Part shown: positions 24,924 to 31,473 of the stretch, piece by piece
Layout: each line of letters opens with the position of its first letter
Numbering within the stretch: the first letter of the stretch is position 1
Assembly (NCBI GenBank): GCA_002009475.1
Contig: AYTS01000087.1
Span: 1 to 33,497, forward strand
Direction of reading: 5' to 3'
DNA: 33,497 nt
DNA from: Candidatus Brocadia carolinensis
GTDB lineage: Bacteria > Planctomycetota > Brocadiia > Brocadiales > Brocadiaceae
Position numbers and translations under genes: made by a program
The notes under the pieces: generated by a model
Seen by the model: only the letters and a program-made list of their open reading frames with translations
The model's database searches: none
Told to the model about the DNA's origin: nothing

Positions 24924-25892
24924 CTACGCTGCTGCATGTTTTTGGATACGGACATAATGAGAGGCAATAAGATTCATAATCTCCTCATGATTATTACAGG
25001 TTACCAGACGTGGGCGCAGTTCTGAAGCATGAGGCATACCCATAATATATTTTGTAGCATGTTTCCGGAAAAGGACAACGCCAATATCATGTCCGTAGTG
25101 CTCCAGCATAAGCGTTAAATGCCGCCGGATGAGTTCTGCCTTGTCGATAGCTGATACCTGATCACGATCCTTAAGTTGAAAAATCCAGGGATGGCCTATG
25201 GCTGCGCGTCCAATCATTACCCCATCGCAACCCGTAACCCTTTTGATGCGGGCAATATCAGACACGCATCTTACATCGCCGTTTCCAATTACCGGGATCT
25301 TTACGGCCTGCTTGACTTCGGCAATGGCATTCCAATCAGCCTTACCATAAAAGAATTGTGATCTTGTTCGTCCGTGAACGGCGATGAGAGAAGCGCCGTT
25401 ATCTTCGAGAATTCTGGCTACCTCCAGATAATTTCGTGACTTGTCGTCCCATCCCAGCCGAATCTTGCCCGTTACGGGAACCCTGAGTGTTCTTGAAAGC
25501 TTATGGAAAATGCGTCCGATCTTGGCAGGGTCTTTGAGCAGCCCTGCACCAGCGCCTTTGCCGGCGATATCTGAGACAGAACAACCCATATTCACATCGA
25601 TGATGTGTGGTCCTAATTGTTCTATTATCCGACAGGCCTCAACGATTTTATCCTCGTCATTCCCTAGGATCTGGAAGATGACGGGTCTTTCATTCGGGGT
25701 GAACTCGAGGAGTTTTAAGGTTTTTTTGTTTTTCCATAGCACCCCATCCATCGAAATAACTTCTGTGTAGCTCATTGCCATGCCAAATTCCTTGCAGATA
25801 AGCCGAAAAGGGATATCTGAAAACCCGGCCATGGGAGAAAGAATTAATTCTCCGTGTATTGGAATATTTCTTACAAAAAAATGGGGATTCAC
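24924..25892 (-). CDS. dus: tRNA-dihydrouridine synthase (DusB-like)
   Basis: An FMN-dependent reductase that reduces uridines in the D-loop of tRNA. The family sequence starts HGELILSPMAGFSDIPFRL and continues RPVIFQILGND, IDVNMGCSVSDIAGKGAGAG, VTGKIRLGWDD, IAVHGRTRSQFFYGKADW, VIGNGDV and GVMIGRAAIGHPWIF (FMN phosphate site). The open frame extends to 26093, but those extra 67 residues are hydrophobic, A/T-rich and unlike the family, and they run into the divergent menG start. I prefer the GTG at 25892, preceded by AAGG, giving 322 residues, a normal length. The usual NMGCP motif reads NMGCS here. It is probably co-transcribed with the CbiX-CbiC gene. Confidence 0.88.
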   Translation of the reverse strand: MNPHFFVRNIPIHGELILSPMAGFSDIPFRLICKEFGMAMSYTEVISMDGVLWKNKKTLKLLEFTPNERPVIFQILGNDEDKIVEACRIIEQLGPHIIDVNMGCSVSDIAGKGAGAGLLKDPAKIGRIFHKLSRTLRVPVTGKIRLGWDDKSRNYLEVARILEDNGASLIAVHGRTRSQFFYGKADWNAIAEVKQAVKIPVIGNGDVRCVSDIARIKRVTGCDGVMIGRAAIGHPWIFQLKDRDQVSAIDKAELIRRHLTLMLEHYGHDIGVVLFRKHATKYIMGMPHASELRPRLVTCNNHEEIMNLIASHYVRIQKHAAA

Positions 25893-26081
25893 CAAAGACC
25901 TTAGATGTTTGCACAAGGGTATAAATGTACTTGATGTAACTATAAAAAGCAATTTCCATATTATAACATAGATAAAATAAATATCATTTGTTTTTTTTCT
26001 TATGATGCGGTATTTTAATATCGTATCGTTTAAATATTGCATGCTTATTTCCGACTGCAAAGATATCAATAGTATCTGCAT

Positions 26082-26816
26082 ATGCTTACACAAACTGATT
26101 TGCTTACAAAAAAAGGTGCATATATCCAGCAGATGTTTGGCTCGATTGCAAGGGTATACGATCTTTTAAATACCATTTTAAGTTTTAACTTTGACAAGAG
26201 CTGGCGCAAGTTTGCGGTAAAGGTGAGCAATGTCACACCGGATGCAAAGGTGCTGGATGTTTGCACTGGTACGGGCGATCTGGCAATTGCTTACTCTAAG
26301 GTTCTTCGTGGAAGCGGGAGGGTCATTGGAAGTGACTTTTGTCATGAAATGGTACGACTGGCCGATCTCAAGCTGAAAAGAAGGAATCTTTTTGACAAAA
26401 TAAAGGTCATCGATGCCGACACCTTGCATTTGCCATTTCAGGACAATTTCTTTCAAATTTCTGCCGTGGCATTTGGGATCAGGAATGTTTCCGATCTGCG
26501 GGCTGGCATTACTGAAATGATGCGGATAACCTCCCCAGGTGGACGTGTGGTAATTCTGGAATTCTCTCAACCCGTCAATCCTCTTTTTAAGGCAATCTAT
26601 TATTTTTATTTCAAAAGGATACTCCCTTTCATTGGAAGACTCATCTCTCGCAGTAAGTACAACGCATACTCCTATCTCCCGTCATCGGTACTAAACTTTC
26701 CCGACCGGTATGGACTGCGGGCTCAGATGGAATCCTGCGGCCTTGAGAACGTGAAGATCTATTCAAGGACACTGGGCATTGTCACTGTCCACGTTGGTCA
26801 AAAACCTTGCAAATAA
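26082..26816 (+). CDS. menG: Demethylmenaquinone methyltransferase (MenG/UbiE)
   Basis: A 244-residue class I SAM methyltransferase of the UbiE/COQ5 family: QQMFGSIARVYDLLNTILSF at the N-terminus, SAM motif I VLDVCTGTGD at 57-66, then DADTLHLPFQDNFF, the family signature AFGIRNVSD, and VVILEFSQP. It carries out the final C-methylation of menaquinone. In an anaerobe without ubiquinone, menaquinone is the expected product. It is divergent from the dus gene, so the 25893-26081 gap should hold both promoters. The ATG at 26082 has no strong Shine-Dalgarno sequence, but the start fits the family N-terminus. Confidence 0.93.
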   Translation: MLTQTDLLTKKGAYIQQMFGSIARVYDLLNTILSFNFDKSWRKFAVKVSNVTPDAKVLDVCTGTGDLAIAYSKVLRGSGRVIGSDFCHEMVRLADLKLKRRNLFDKIKVIDADTLHLPFQDNFFQISAVAFGIRNVSDLRAGITEMMRITSPGGRVVILEFSQPVNPLFKAIYYFYFKRILPFIGRLISRSKYNAYSYLPSSVLNFPDRYGLRAQMESCGLENVKIYSRTLGIVTVHVGQKPCK

Positions 26817-26828
26817 ACATCAATAGGC

Positions 26829-26857
26829 TTGACTAGCATAAGAAGATTTTGTATTAT
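26829..26857 (+). promoter_or_regulatory. Strong sigma-70-type promoter between menG and tRNA-Gln
   Basis: TTGACT (26829-26834), exactly 17 bases, then TATTAT (26852-26857). Only the tRNA (start 27084) lies downstream on this strand, so it either drives the tRNA with a ~220-base leader or an unannotated RNA. The rest of 26858-27083 has no gene. Confidence 0.55.
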
Positions 26858-27083
26858 GATGACGTTAAATTTTGACGCTGTTAAGTGCAGCCTCCGTCGC
26901 GAACGCTCTGTAGAAATATTGTCAGGATTTAAATGAGACGGGATTAACAGGATAAACAAGATTTGAGAAAGTAGCGATCTGCGGGAATAGGTGTCCTTAA
27001 ATAGATTATTAAAATCCCTCTTTTCATATCACATATTATCATAAGCAAGACGCTTCAGCCAAACAATGCGTCATTCCAAACCT

Positions 27084-27157
27084 TGGGGAATAGTGTAACG
27101 GTAGCACAAATGACTCTGGATCATTTAGTCTAGGTTCGAATCCTAGTTCCCCAGCCA
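27084..27157 (+). tRNA. trnQ: tRNA-Gln (anticodon CTG)
   Basis: The cloverleaf reads: acceptor TGGGGAA with TTCCCCA; D-arm GTG...CAC; anticodon stem AATGA/TCATT with loop CTCTGGA, anticodon CTG; T-arm CTAGG TTCGAAT CCTAG; discriminator G; and a genome-encoded CCA (27155-27157). A decayed integrase gene lies immediately downstream on the opposite strand, so the tRNA 3' half is the likely attB. No second copy of the 3' half was found within the window. Confidence 0.93.
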
Positions 27158-27172
27158 ATTAAATCAAGGGTT

Positions 27173-27865
27173 TCAGGTTGTTGATACATTTCTATTTATC
27201 CCAACTGTAGTCAAATTGTAGTCACTTTTTTCTAAAACTTGCATTCCATCCCTCAAACTTTCAATGTTATGGTGTGCATATCATTGAGTCATGCTAATGT
27301 CATAGTGACCTAATAGCTCTGAAATTTTATAAAGGTCATACCCACTTTGTGCTAACCTCGTTGCAAACGTATGTCTCAAATCATGAAAATGGAAACCCTG
27401 TATCTCTGCCCTTTTGGTAGCATTGTTAAAAGCCTTTATAAGATGGTGACAATCAATTTTGGCCATTGTATTACTCAGAAATACTAGGTCACATTTAAGA
27501 TTTCTTACTTTTGCCTTTTCTGCTAATATAGCAAGGGAAATTTCAAGGAGCGGAATCGTTCTTGGTTTCCCGTTCTTTGTCTCCTGAATCACTATAGTTT
27601 TGTCGAATAAATTTACCATGCTCCAGTGAAGTGAAAGCAGTTCGCCTTGACGTAACCCAGTATGCAAGGCAAAAACAATTATGTCCCTTAACCATTGAGG
27701 GGAATTTTCAAGCAACCTATTTTCCTCGTTTCCCGTTAACCAGCGGTCCCCGCCGCTATTCTCCTTCTCCCTTGATATTTTTAAGACGGGATTCTCTTTT
27801 ACCCATTCCCACTCTTTGAACGCCTCCAACAATCTTATTGACCGTTTTATCAAATTGTTGTGCAT
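27173..27865 (-). pseudogene. Tyrosine recombinase/integrase, N-terminally deleted and with an internal stop before the catalytic Tyr
   Basis: The catalytic core is recognisable: Arg72 in FALHTGLRQGELLSLHW, FHDLRHTFATRLAQ (HxxR 161-164) and LLGHYDISMTQ (His187). A TGA at 27281-27283 follows MTQ, and the frame then continues YAHHNIESLRDGMQVL, which carries the expected catalytic Tyr, to a stop at 27173. The usual residue at the stop is Arg, so CGA to TGA explains it. The ~100-residue N-terminal arm/core-binding domain is also missing: the frame merges at its start with the tail of the excisionase ORF, indicating a deletion. It lies 16 bases from the tRNA-Gln gene. Confidence 0.85.
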
Positions 27866-28034
27866 CGCGTTTGTGGGCTGCCATGATTTGATCTATATCC
27901 TGAAGATCAAAAAGGACCCGACGTCTAAATTTGATAGATGGGATCTTGCGTTGGCTTGCCCACTCATAGAGCGTTTTAACCGGCAACGAGGTATATGCTG
28001 AAACCTCTTTGATGTTTATGTGTCTTTTTTCCAT
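27756..28034 (-). CDS. Excisionase-like helix-turn-helix protein (AlpA/MerR-like)
   Basis: The first ~55 residues are a winged-helix DNA-binding domain of the excisionase/AlpA type: HINIKEVSAYTSLPVKTLYE, WASQRKIPSIKFRRRVLFDL, QDIDQIMAAHK. The last ~30 residues (RVGMGKRESRLKNIKGEGE) are read out of frame from integrase sequence, so the true C-terminus was lost when DNA between xis and the int core was deleted. The DNA-binding part remains intact and may still repress. TTATTACCC-type repeats lie just upstream at 28044-28144. No good ribosome site is visible before the ATG at 28034. Confidence 0.72.
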   Translation of the reverse strand: MEKRHINIKEVSAYTSLPVKTLYEWASQRKIPSIKFRRRVLFDLQDIDQIMAAHKRDAQQFDKTVNKIVGGVQRVGMGKRESRLKNIKGEGE

Positions 28035-28043
28035 AATGATTTT

Positions 28044-28144
28044 TTATTACCCGAAACGTTGTAAGGTCATCAACCTTGAAACCCTTGATTTTGCTGGTTT
28101 CAATTTTTCACTTGGGTAATAAAAGATTTACTTATATTACCCGA
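28044..28144. promoter_or_regulatory. Three TATTACCC-type operator candidates
   Basis: TTATTACCCG (28044-28053), GGGTAATAA inverted (28114-28122) and TATTACCCGA (28135-28144) lie in the leader of the excisionase-like gene. Two direct and one inverted copy of the same 8-9-mer suggest binding sites for a dimeric regulator, most simply the adjacent winged-helix protein. Confidence 0.4.
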
Positions 28145-28460
28145 CATTTGTCGCCTTCTCGCGTCTGTGTTTTCTGATGATCTGACGTACCCAAAACGAT
28201 GTGACACTCATGAGTATTAAAAAACAGTTATCGATGTTATGAGTGCAACCAAATAACCAATTGCCGTGCGACGTGGTTTGTACGGGAACCATAGTCTAGT
28301 CATGCATCGCCCTGTGAACGCATATAACGGGAGGGAACGCCCTGCCAGACAGTCATATATGGGCCATAGTGCGATCCGATTCGGTCATGTCCCAGCGTCT
28401 AATTCCTTGTTTACCTTCAGTAGATACCGCCCAAAACCCTCACAAATTCTTCAACCGCTC

Positions 28461-28489
28461 TTGATTCACTTGTTAATATATGGTATTAT
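28461..28489 (+). promoter_or_regulatory. Promoter of the TumE-TumA module
   Basis: TTGATT (28461-28466), 17-base spacer, TATTAT (28484-28489). The ATG of the toxin gene is at 28499, so the transcript should start 0-4 bases before the start codon and be essentially leaderless. Confidence 0.55.
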
Positions 28490-28498
28490 AAAACCACC

Positions 28499-28804
28499 AT
28501 GAAAGCCGAACTTATTTACCATGATAAAATCATAGAAAAACCAAATTGTATTGTTGAAATCACGGTATGGTCAATTCCAAAAACGAGCGACAAACCTCAT
28601 GGGTATAAATACTCTCTTGTATTTGTAAAAGCTGGCAGACGGATTGGTGGATACGATAATGCAGAGGGTAAAGGTGATCATCGGCATTATGGCGATAGGG
28701 AAGAACCTTACGAATTTAAGAGCATAGATAAACTATTTGAAGATTTTTATAGGGATCTACGGAGATTGAAAAATGAAGGTCAAAAACGTAACAGTCAGGA
28801 TTAA
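28499..28804 (+). CDS. tumE: TumE-family toxin (DUF6516)
   Basis: 101 residues with the family pattern: KAELIYHDKIIEKPNCIVEI, TVWSIPKTSDKPHGYKYSLV, then GGYDNAEGKGDHRHYGDREE and PYEFKSIDKLFEDFYRDLRR. TumE is the toxin of a type II system whose partner TumA is a helix-turn-helix antitoxin. The activity is inferred from the family only. The ATG lies ~10 bases after the -10 box with no Shine-Dalgarno sequence, and the last 32 bases overlap the antitoxin gene. Unlike the three other toxin genes in the window it is intact. Confidence 0.83.
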   Translation: MKAELIYHDKIIEKPNCIVEITVWSIPKTSDKPHGYKYSLVFVKAGRRIGGYDNAEGKGDHRHYGDREEPYEFKSIDKLFEDFYRDLRRLKNEGQKRNSQD

Positions 28805-29147
28805 AAGCCTTGAAGATGTATTTGCGGAAGCAAAAGATGTAATGAAACGTCTGGAGAAGGGGGAAAAGGTCAAAAAGCATGAAGGCATTTCGTTTGAAAA
28901 CCTTGATGTCATGAGGAAGGTGCTTACGGAAGAGCGATTGAGGATATTAAAGACCATAAAGAAGGAACATCCTACCTCGATTTATCAGCTTGCAAAGATC
29001 CTTGGGAGAGACATGAAAAACACCTTTGATGACGTACAGTACCTTACCCAGGCAGGTTTCATAGAGCTCAAGAAGACGAAAGAAGGCAGGGAAAAAGCCA
29101 CCCCGCTCGTAAAGTATGACAAGATACTCCTCGAAATTCCGGTTTAA
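28773..29147 (+). CDS. tumA: TumA-family HTH antitoxin
   Basis: 124 residues. The N-terminal half (KVKNVTVRIKSLEDVFAEAK) and the winged-helix C-terminal half (LTEERLRILKTIKKEHPTSI, YQLAKILGRDMKNTFDDVQY, LTQAGFIELKK) match the MarR-like antitoxins paired with TumE. It presumably neutralises the toxin and represses the operon. GGAG lies 8 bases before its ATG inside the toxin gene. The 32-base overlap means translation of the two genes is coupled and gives antitoxin its own strong start. Confidence 0.85.
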   Translation: MKVKNVTVRIKSLEDVFAEAKDVMKRLEKGEKVKKHEGISFENLDVMRKVLTEERLRILKTIKKEHPTSIYQLAKILGRDMKNTFDDVQYLTQAGFIELKKTKEGREKATPLVKYDKILLEIPV

Positions 29148-29190
29148 ATTTTCAGACAGAAAAGTGAGCGCCTCTCCAGCTCCTGTAATC

Positions 29191-29204
29191 GTATATTAAT
29201 ATAC
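29191..29204. promoter_or_regulatory. 14-base A/T palindrome before the small membrane protein gene
   Basis: GTATATTAATATAC is perfectly palindromic, 18 bases before the ATG at 29222. Possibly an operator or part of a promoter. Confidence 0.3.
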
Positions 29205-29221
29205 AGTTTTCCCTATAAAAT

Positions 29222-29509
29222 ATGGAAGCATTAATAATCGGATTAATTATCATAATTTTGATAGTCTATGCATTCATAAAGCATCAGCGCAAAAAGGAAA
29301 AAGAACCTACCTCATACGAGCGTCAGAAGCAAGCAGAAGAAATGGCGAAAGGGGTTGAAGAACTTATCAACGAAGTATTCCAGGAATCAGAGTACGGGAA
29401 GCAGACCAACAAAGAAATTGAGCAATTGAAAAGTGAGATTAAACAACTGCGAAAAGAATTAAGCGAATCAAAAGGGGATGATTACGAAAAACAAATAAGG
29501 AAGGAATGA
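29222..29509 (+). CDS. Small membrane-anchored coiled-coil protein
   Basis: 95 residues: an N-terminal membrane helix (LIIGLIIIILIVYAFI, residues ~4-20), basic stop-transfer KHQRKKEKE, then a charged helical region ending in a coiled coil (NKEIEQLKSEIKQLRKELSE). No family recognised. No clear ribosome site, but the sequence is consistent throughout and the next gene starts 4 bases after its stop, so it is probably expressed with the downstream antitoxin gene. It lies between two toxin-antitoxin modules, and any link to them is unproven. Confidence 0.6.
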   Translation: MEALIIGLIIIILIVYAFIKHQRKKEKEPTSYERQKQAEEMAKGVEELINEVFQESEYGKQTNKEIEQLKSEIKQLRKELSESKGDDYEKQIRKE

Positions 29510-29513
29510 AAAT

Positions 29514-29741
29514 ATGGGTACAGTCTTAAAACAGAAAAAAGACCTTATCAAGGTCAAACAGTTTGTAACCAATAGCAACGGTCGGAAAGTTGCCGCTATA
29601 ATCGAAATGGAAGAGTTGAAACGACTAGAGGAGTTGATTGAGGATATGGCTGACATAAAGGCTATCGAAGACAGGAAAAACGAACCGAGTGAGGATTACG
29701 AAGCCTATAGCAAAAAGAGAAGGTCAAAGCTAAGTGTATAA
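29514..29741 (+). CDS. Phd/YefM-like antitoxin
   Basis: 75 residues: KQFVTNSNGRKVAAIIEMEE, then LKRLEELIEDMADIKAIEDR and EPSEDYEAYSKKR. This is the N-terminal beta-strand plus long helix and disordered C-terminal tail seen in Phd/YefM and related antitoxins that pair with RelE-type toxins. AAGGA lies ~8 bases before the ATG. Its stop overlaps the GTG start of the toxin gene, the usual antitoxin-toxin layout. Confidence 0.75.
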   Translation: MGTVLKQKKDLIKVKQFVTNSNGRKVAAIIEMEELKRLEELIEDMADIKAIEDRKNEPSEDYEAYSKKRRSKLSV

Positions 29742-29987
29742 GCTTATTATCCAAAAGTCGGCAAGGAAGGAACTGGATAAAATTCCGGATACCTTCTTTG
29801 TAAAATTGACAAGGCGATTTTATCCCTGAAAGAAAATCCATATCCTTTCCCTCAATCCAAGAAGCTAAAAGGTGAAGATAGGCATAGGTTACGGGTGGGA
29901 GATTTCAGGATAGTTTATACGGTAGATGAAAAACAAAAGGTTATAACGATCTATCGTATCCGACACCGCAAGGATGTTTACCGGTAA
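29734..29987 (+). pseudogene. relE: RelE/ParE-family toxin, frameshifted
   Basis: From the GTG at 29734 the frame reads YKLIIQKSARKELDKIPDTF and then FVK, and stops shortly after. Adding one A to the A4 run near 29804 gives IDKAILSLKENPYPFPQSKK, then LKGEDRHRLRVGDFRIVYTV and VITIYRIRHRKDVYR, the complete RelE fold with the basic and aromatic C-terminal active-site residues. The repaired length is 84 residues, normal for the family. As written the toxin is truncated before its active site. Confidence 0.82.
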
Positions 29988-30001
29988 TCTCAAATCTTTA
30001 A

Positions 30002-30099
30002 TGCAGGATGACAGCAGGAAAATTTCTGCGCTGCCTGCGGCGCGCCCGTTGAACAAACGGCTGCGATATGAAGGGGAGAAGCCGGCCTTCCATCCTGCA
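30002..30099. repeat. ~98 bp palindromic element, copy 1
   Basis: It starts TGCAGGATG and ends CATCCTGCA (inverted 9-mers), with a G+C-rich interior (GGCGCGCCCG...CGGCTGCGATATGAAGG, then GCCGGCCTTC). It matches 30605-30698 across almost its full length, apart from a small central difference. Confidence 0.7.
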
Positions 30100-30196
30100 A
30101 AAATTTAAGGGGCCAGCGCCCCATGAAGGAAGTGCGCGTCTCTCCAAACCTCTGGATATTTAACCTCAAGAAATTTTAGTTATAGGAGTTTTTATT

Positions 30197-30448
30197 ATGC
30201 AAATTAAATTGACGGCAGTCTTCCAAAAGGTACCCGAAGGATACATCGGATTTGTAGAAGAACTACCGGGCGCCAATACGCAGGGAGATACATTAGAGGA
30301 AGCACGGAGTAACCTTGAAGAGGCAGTGCAATTAGTCCTGGAGTCCAACCGGGAATTAGCAGAAGAATCGCTTCAAGGGCAAGATGTGATAAAAGAATCG
30401 TTCCCCATTTCAACACCACGAAACGCCGTGACCTTATTCGCCATTTAG
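30197..30448 (+). CDS. hicB: HicB-family antitoxin (second module)
   Basis: 83 residues: LTAVFQKVPEGYIGFVEELP, then GANTQGDTLEEARSNLEEAV and QLVLESNRELAEE, the HicB fold. AGGAG lies ~8 bases before the ATG (TTATAGGAGTTTTTATT). The C-terminus (SFPISTPRNAVTLFAI) runs through the start of the hicA frame and seems extended. A normal relative would end around IKESF plus a few residues, with the toxin start right behind. The module sits between two copies of the palindromic element. Confidence 0.85.
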   Translation: MQIKLTAVFQKVPEGYIGFVEELPGANTQGDTLEEARSNLEEAVQLVLESNRELAEESLQGQDVIKESFPISTPRNAVTLFAI

Positions 30449-30603
30449 AAACCCATGGATGTGAATTTTTACGTGAAGGCGGGAATCACACCATTTATGT
30501 CAATCGCACATTGAAGAAAACCTCAACGGTACCCAGGCATAAAGAGGTTAATGATTTCCTCGTTTATAAAATCTGCAAGGACCTCGGAATCCCAAAACCA
30601 TAA
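30418..30603 (+). pseudogene. hicA: HicA toxin with lost start codon
   Basis: The frame reads KRRDLIRHLETHGCEFLREG, GNHTIYVNRTLKKTSTVPRH, KEVNDFLVYKICKDLGIPKP, a full-length HicA with the catalytic GNH histidine intact. The expected start position carries ACG (30418-30420) instead of ATG, and no in-frame ATG, GTG or TTG lies close upstream. A T-to-C change in the start codon is the simplest reading. The frame overlaps the end of hicB by 31 bases. Expression would need an ACG start, so I mark it as inactive. Confidence 0.75.
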
Positions 30604-30604
30604 T

Positions 30605-30698
30605 TGCAGGATGACTGTAGGAAAATTTCGGCGCTGCCTACGGCGCGACCGCTTAGCGGCTGCGATATGAAGGGACGAGGCCGGCCTTCCATCCTGCA
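30605..30698. repeat. ~94 bp palindromic element, copy 2
   Basis: Same ends (TGCAGGATG...CATCCTGCA) and orientation as 30002-30099, with an inner CCGCTTAGCGG palindrome. It begins two bases after the hicA stop. Confidence 0.7.
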
Positions 30699-30792
30699 AA
30701 AATTTAATGACCTGCAATAGGAAAGGAGGCCGTTTAGACTGGTTTGAGGAGCTAAACGTTTCATTCTATTACAAGCCATTATCTAATAACTT

Positions 30793-31317
30793 TTAATCCG
30801 CTCCAACAAACTCATTCCAGAGCCTTGCCCTGAGCGTCTCGCATTCCTTTGAATCAGGCGTGACTATTGCCCTGAATCTCTCCGGTAATTCAGAACGTGA
30901 CAACAGAGGTACATAACGACCACCACTCCGCATAGCCACCCATAAAAAGTTTGCAGTATCACCAATCGCCTTCTCAAGTTTCTCCTGGTAAATCGCTGCT
31001 ATTTTATCCCAGATACCCAAAGAAACAGCACTCATTTTACGCTGTATTTCTGCAATGACGTTTCCTTGTTTTGCAAAGACCTCTTCGCTAAAGGCAATGA
31101 GTTCCAGGGTGTCGTTATATTCCTTTGCTGTTGCAACTGATTTTTTCCTAAAGCCTTCCATTTCTGCCTGTGTAATTTCGTTTCTAACAAAGCGTTCAAT
31201 GGCGTCTTTTTTGTCAACCTCGCCCTTTGATGCCCTGCCTTCCAATTCTTGGATATCCTTCCGTATTTGTGCCAGCTTAGACTCAGTATCGGACAGCTTC
31301 TTTTGTTCCGTTACCAA
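30793..31317 (-). CDS. Coiled-coil protein, N-terminus cut off by a mobile element
   Basis: 174 residues from a TTG. The first ~110 residues are strongly coiled-coil (KLSDTESKLAQIRKDIQELE, RKKSVATAKEYNDTLELIAF). The C-terminal part (ANFLWVAMRSGGRYVPLLSR, SELPERFRAIVTPDSKECET) is a small globular domain I do not recognise. The heptad pattern continues upstream of the TTG (ELQSQ) until a TAG at 31333-31335, which is formed right where the adjacent element begins. The gene was therefore longer and was probably truncated by that insertion. Whether the remaining piece is translated is doubtful. Confidence 0.55.
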   Translation of the reverse strand: MVTEQKKLSDTESKLAQIRKDIQELEGRASKGEVDKKDAIERFVRNEITQAEMEGFRKKSVATAKEYNDTLELIAFSEEVFAKQGNVIAEIQRKMSAVSLGIWDKIAAIYQEKLEKAIGDTANFLWVAMRSGGRYVPLLSRSELPERFRAIVTPDSKECETLRARLWNEFVGAD

Positions 31318-31334
31318 CTGGCTTTGTAATTCCT

Positions 31335-31430
31335 AACCCGAACGAGTCGGAAAAGTTTTCTATTTTAGGAAGCTGCAAACGTCGTATACAATAATAAGCG
31401 AATAACCATTTTAACCTACTCGTTCGTGTT
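31335..31430. repeat. Imperfect inverted repeat upstream of the transposase-like gene
   Basis: AACCCGAACGAGTCGG (31335-31350) and CCTACTCGTTCGTGTT (31415-31430) pair as a 16-bp stem with two mismatches around a 64-base interval. It may be a recognition end or a regulatory hairpin of the element. Confidence 0.5.
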
Positions 31431-31473
31431 AATCAGAAAAAAATACGGTAGTTCTTCCCCATAAGGATCTTCT

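Larger units (their letters stand above)
28035..28498. other. Divergent control region between excisionase and TumE genes
   Basis: The left part holds the TATTACCC-type operator candidates and the right end a near-consensus promoter. The middle (28150-28450) contains no supportable gene. An ORF at 28266-28502 has no ribosome site or family features. Confidence 0.45.

Noticed and set aside
25893..26093. N-terminal extension of the dihydrouridine synthase
   Set aside because: 67 A/T-rich hydrophobic residues not found in the family, overlapping the divergent menG start region.
28266..28502. 78-residue ORF upstream of tumE
   Set aside because: It overlaps the tumE promoter and start and has no ribosome site or domain.
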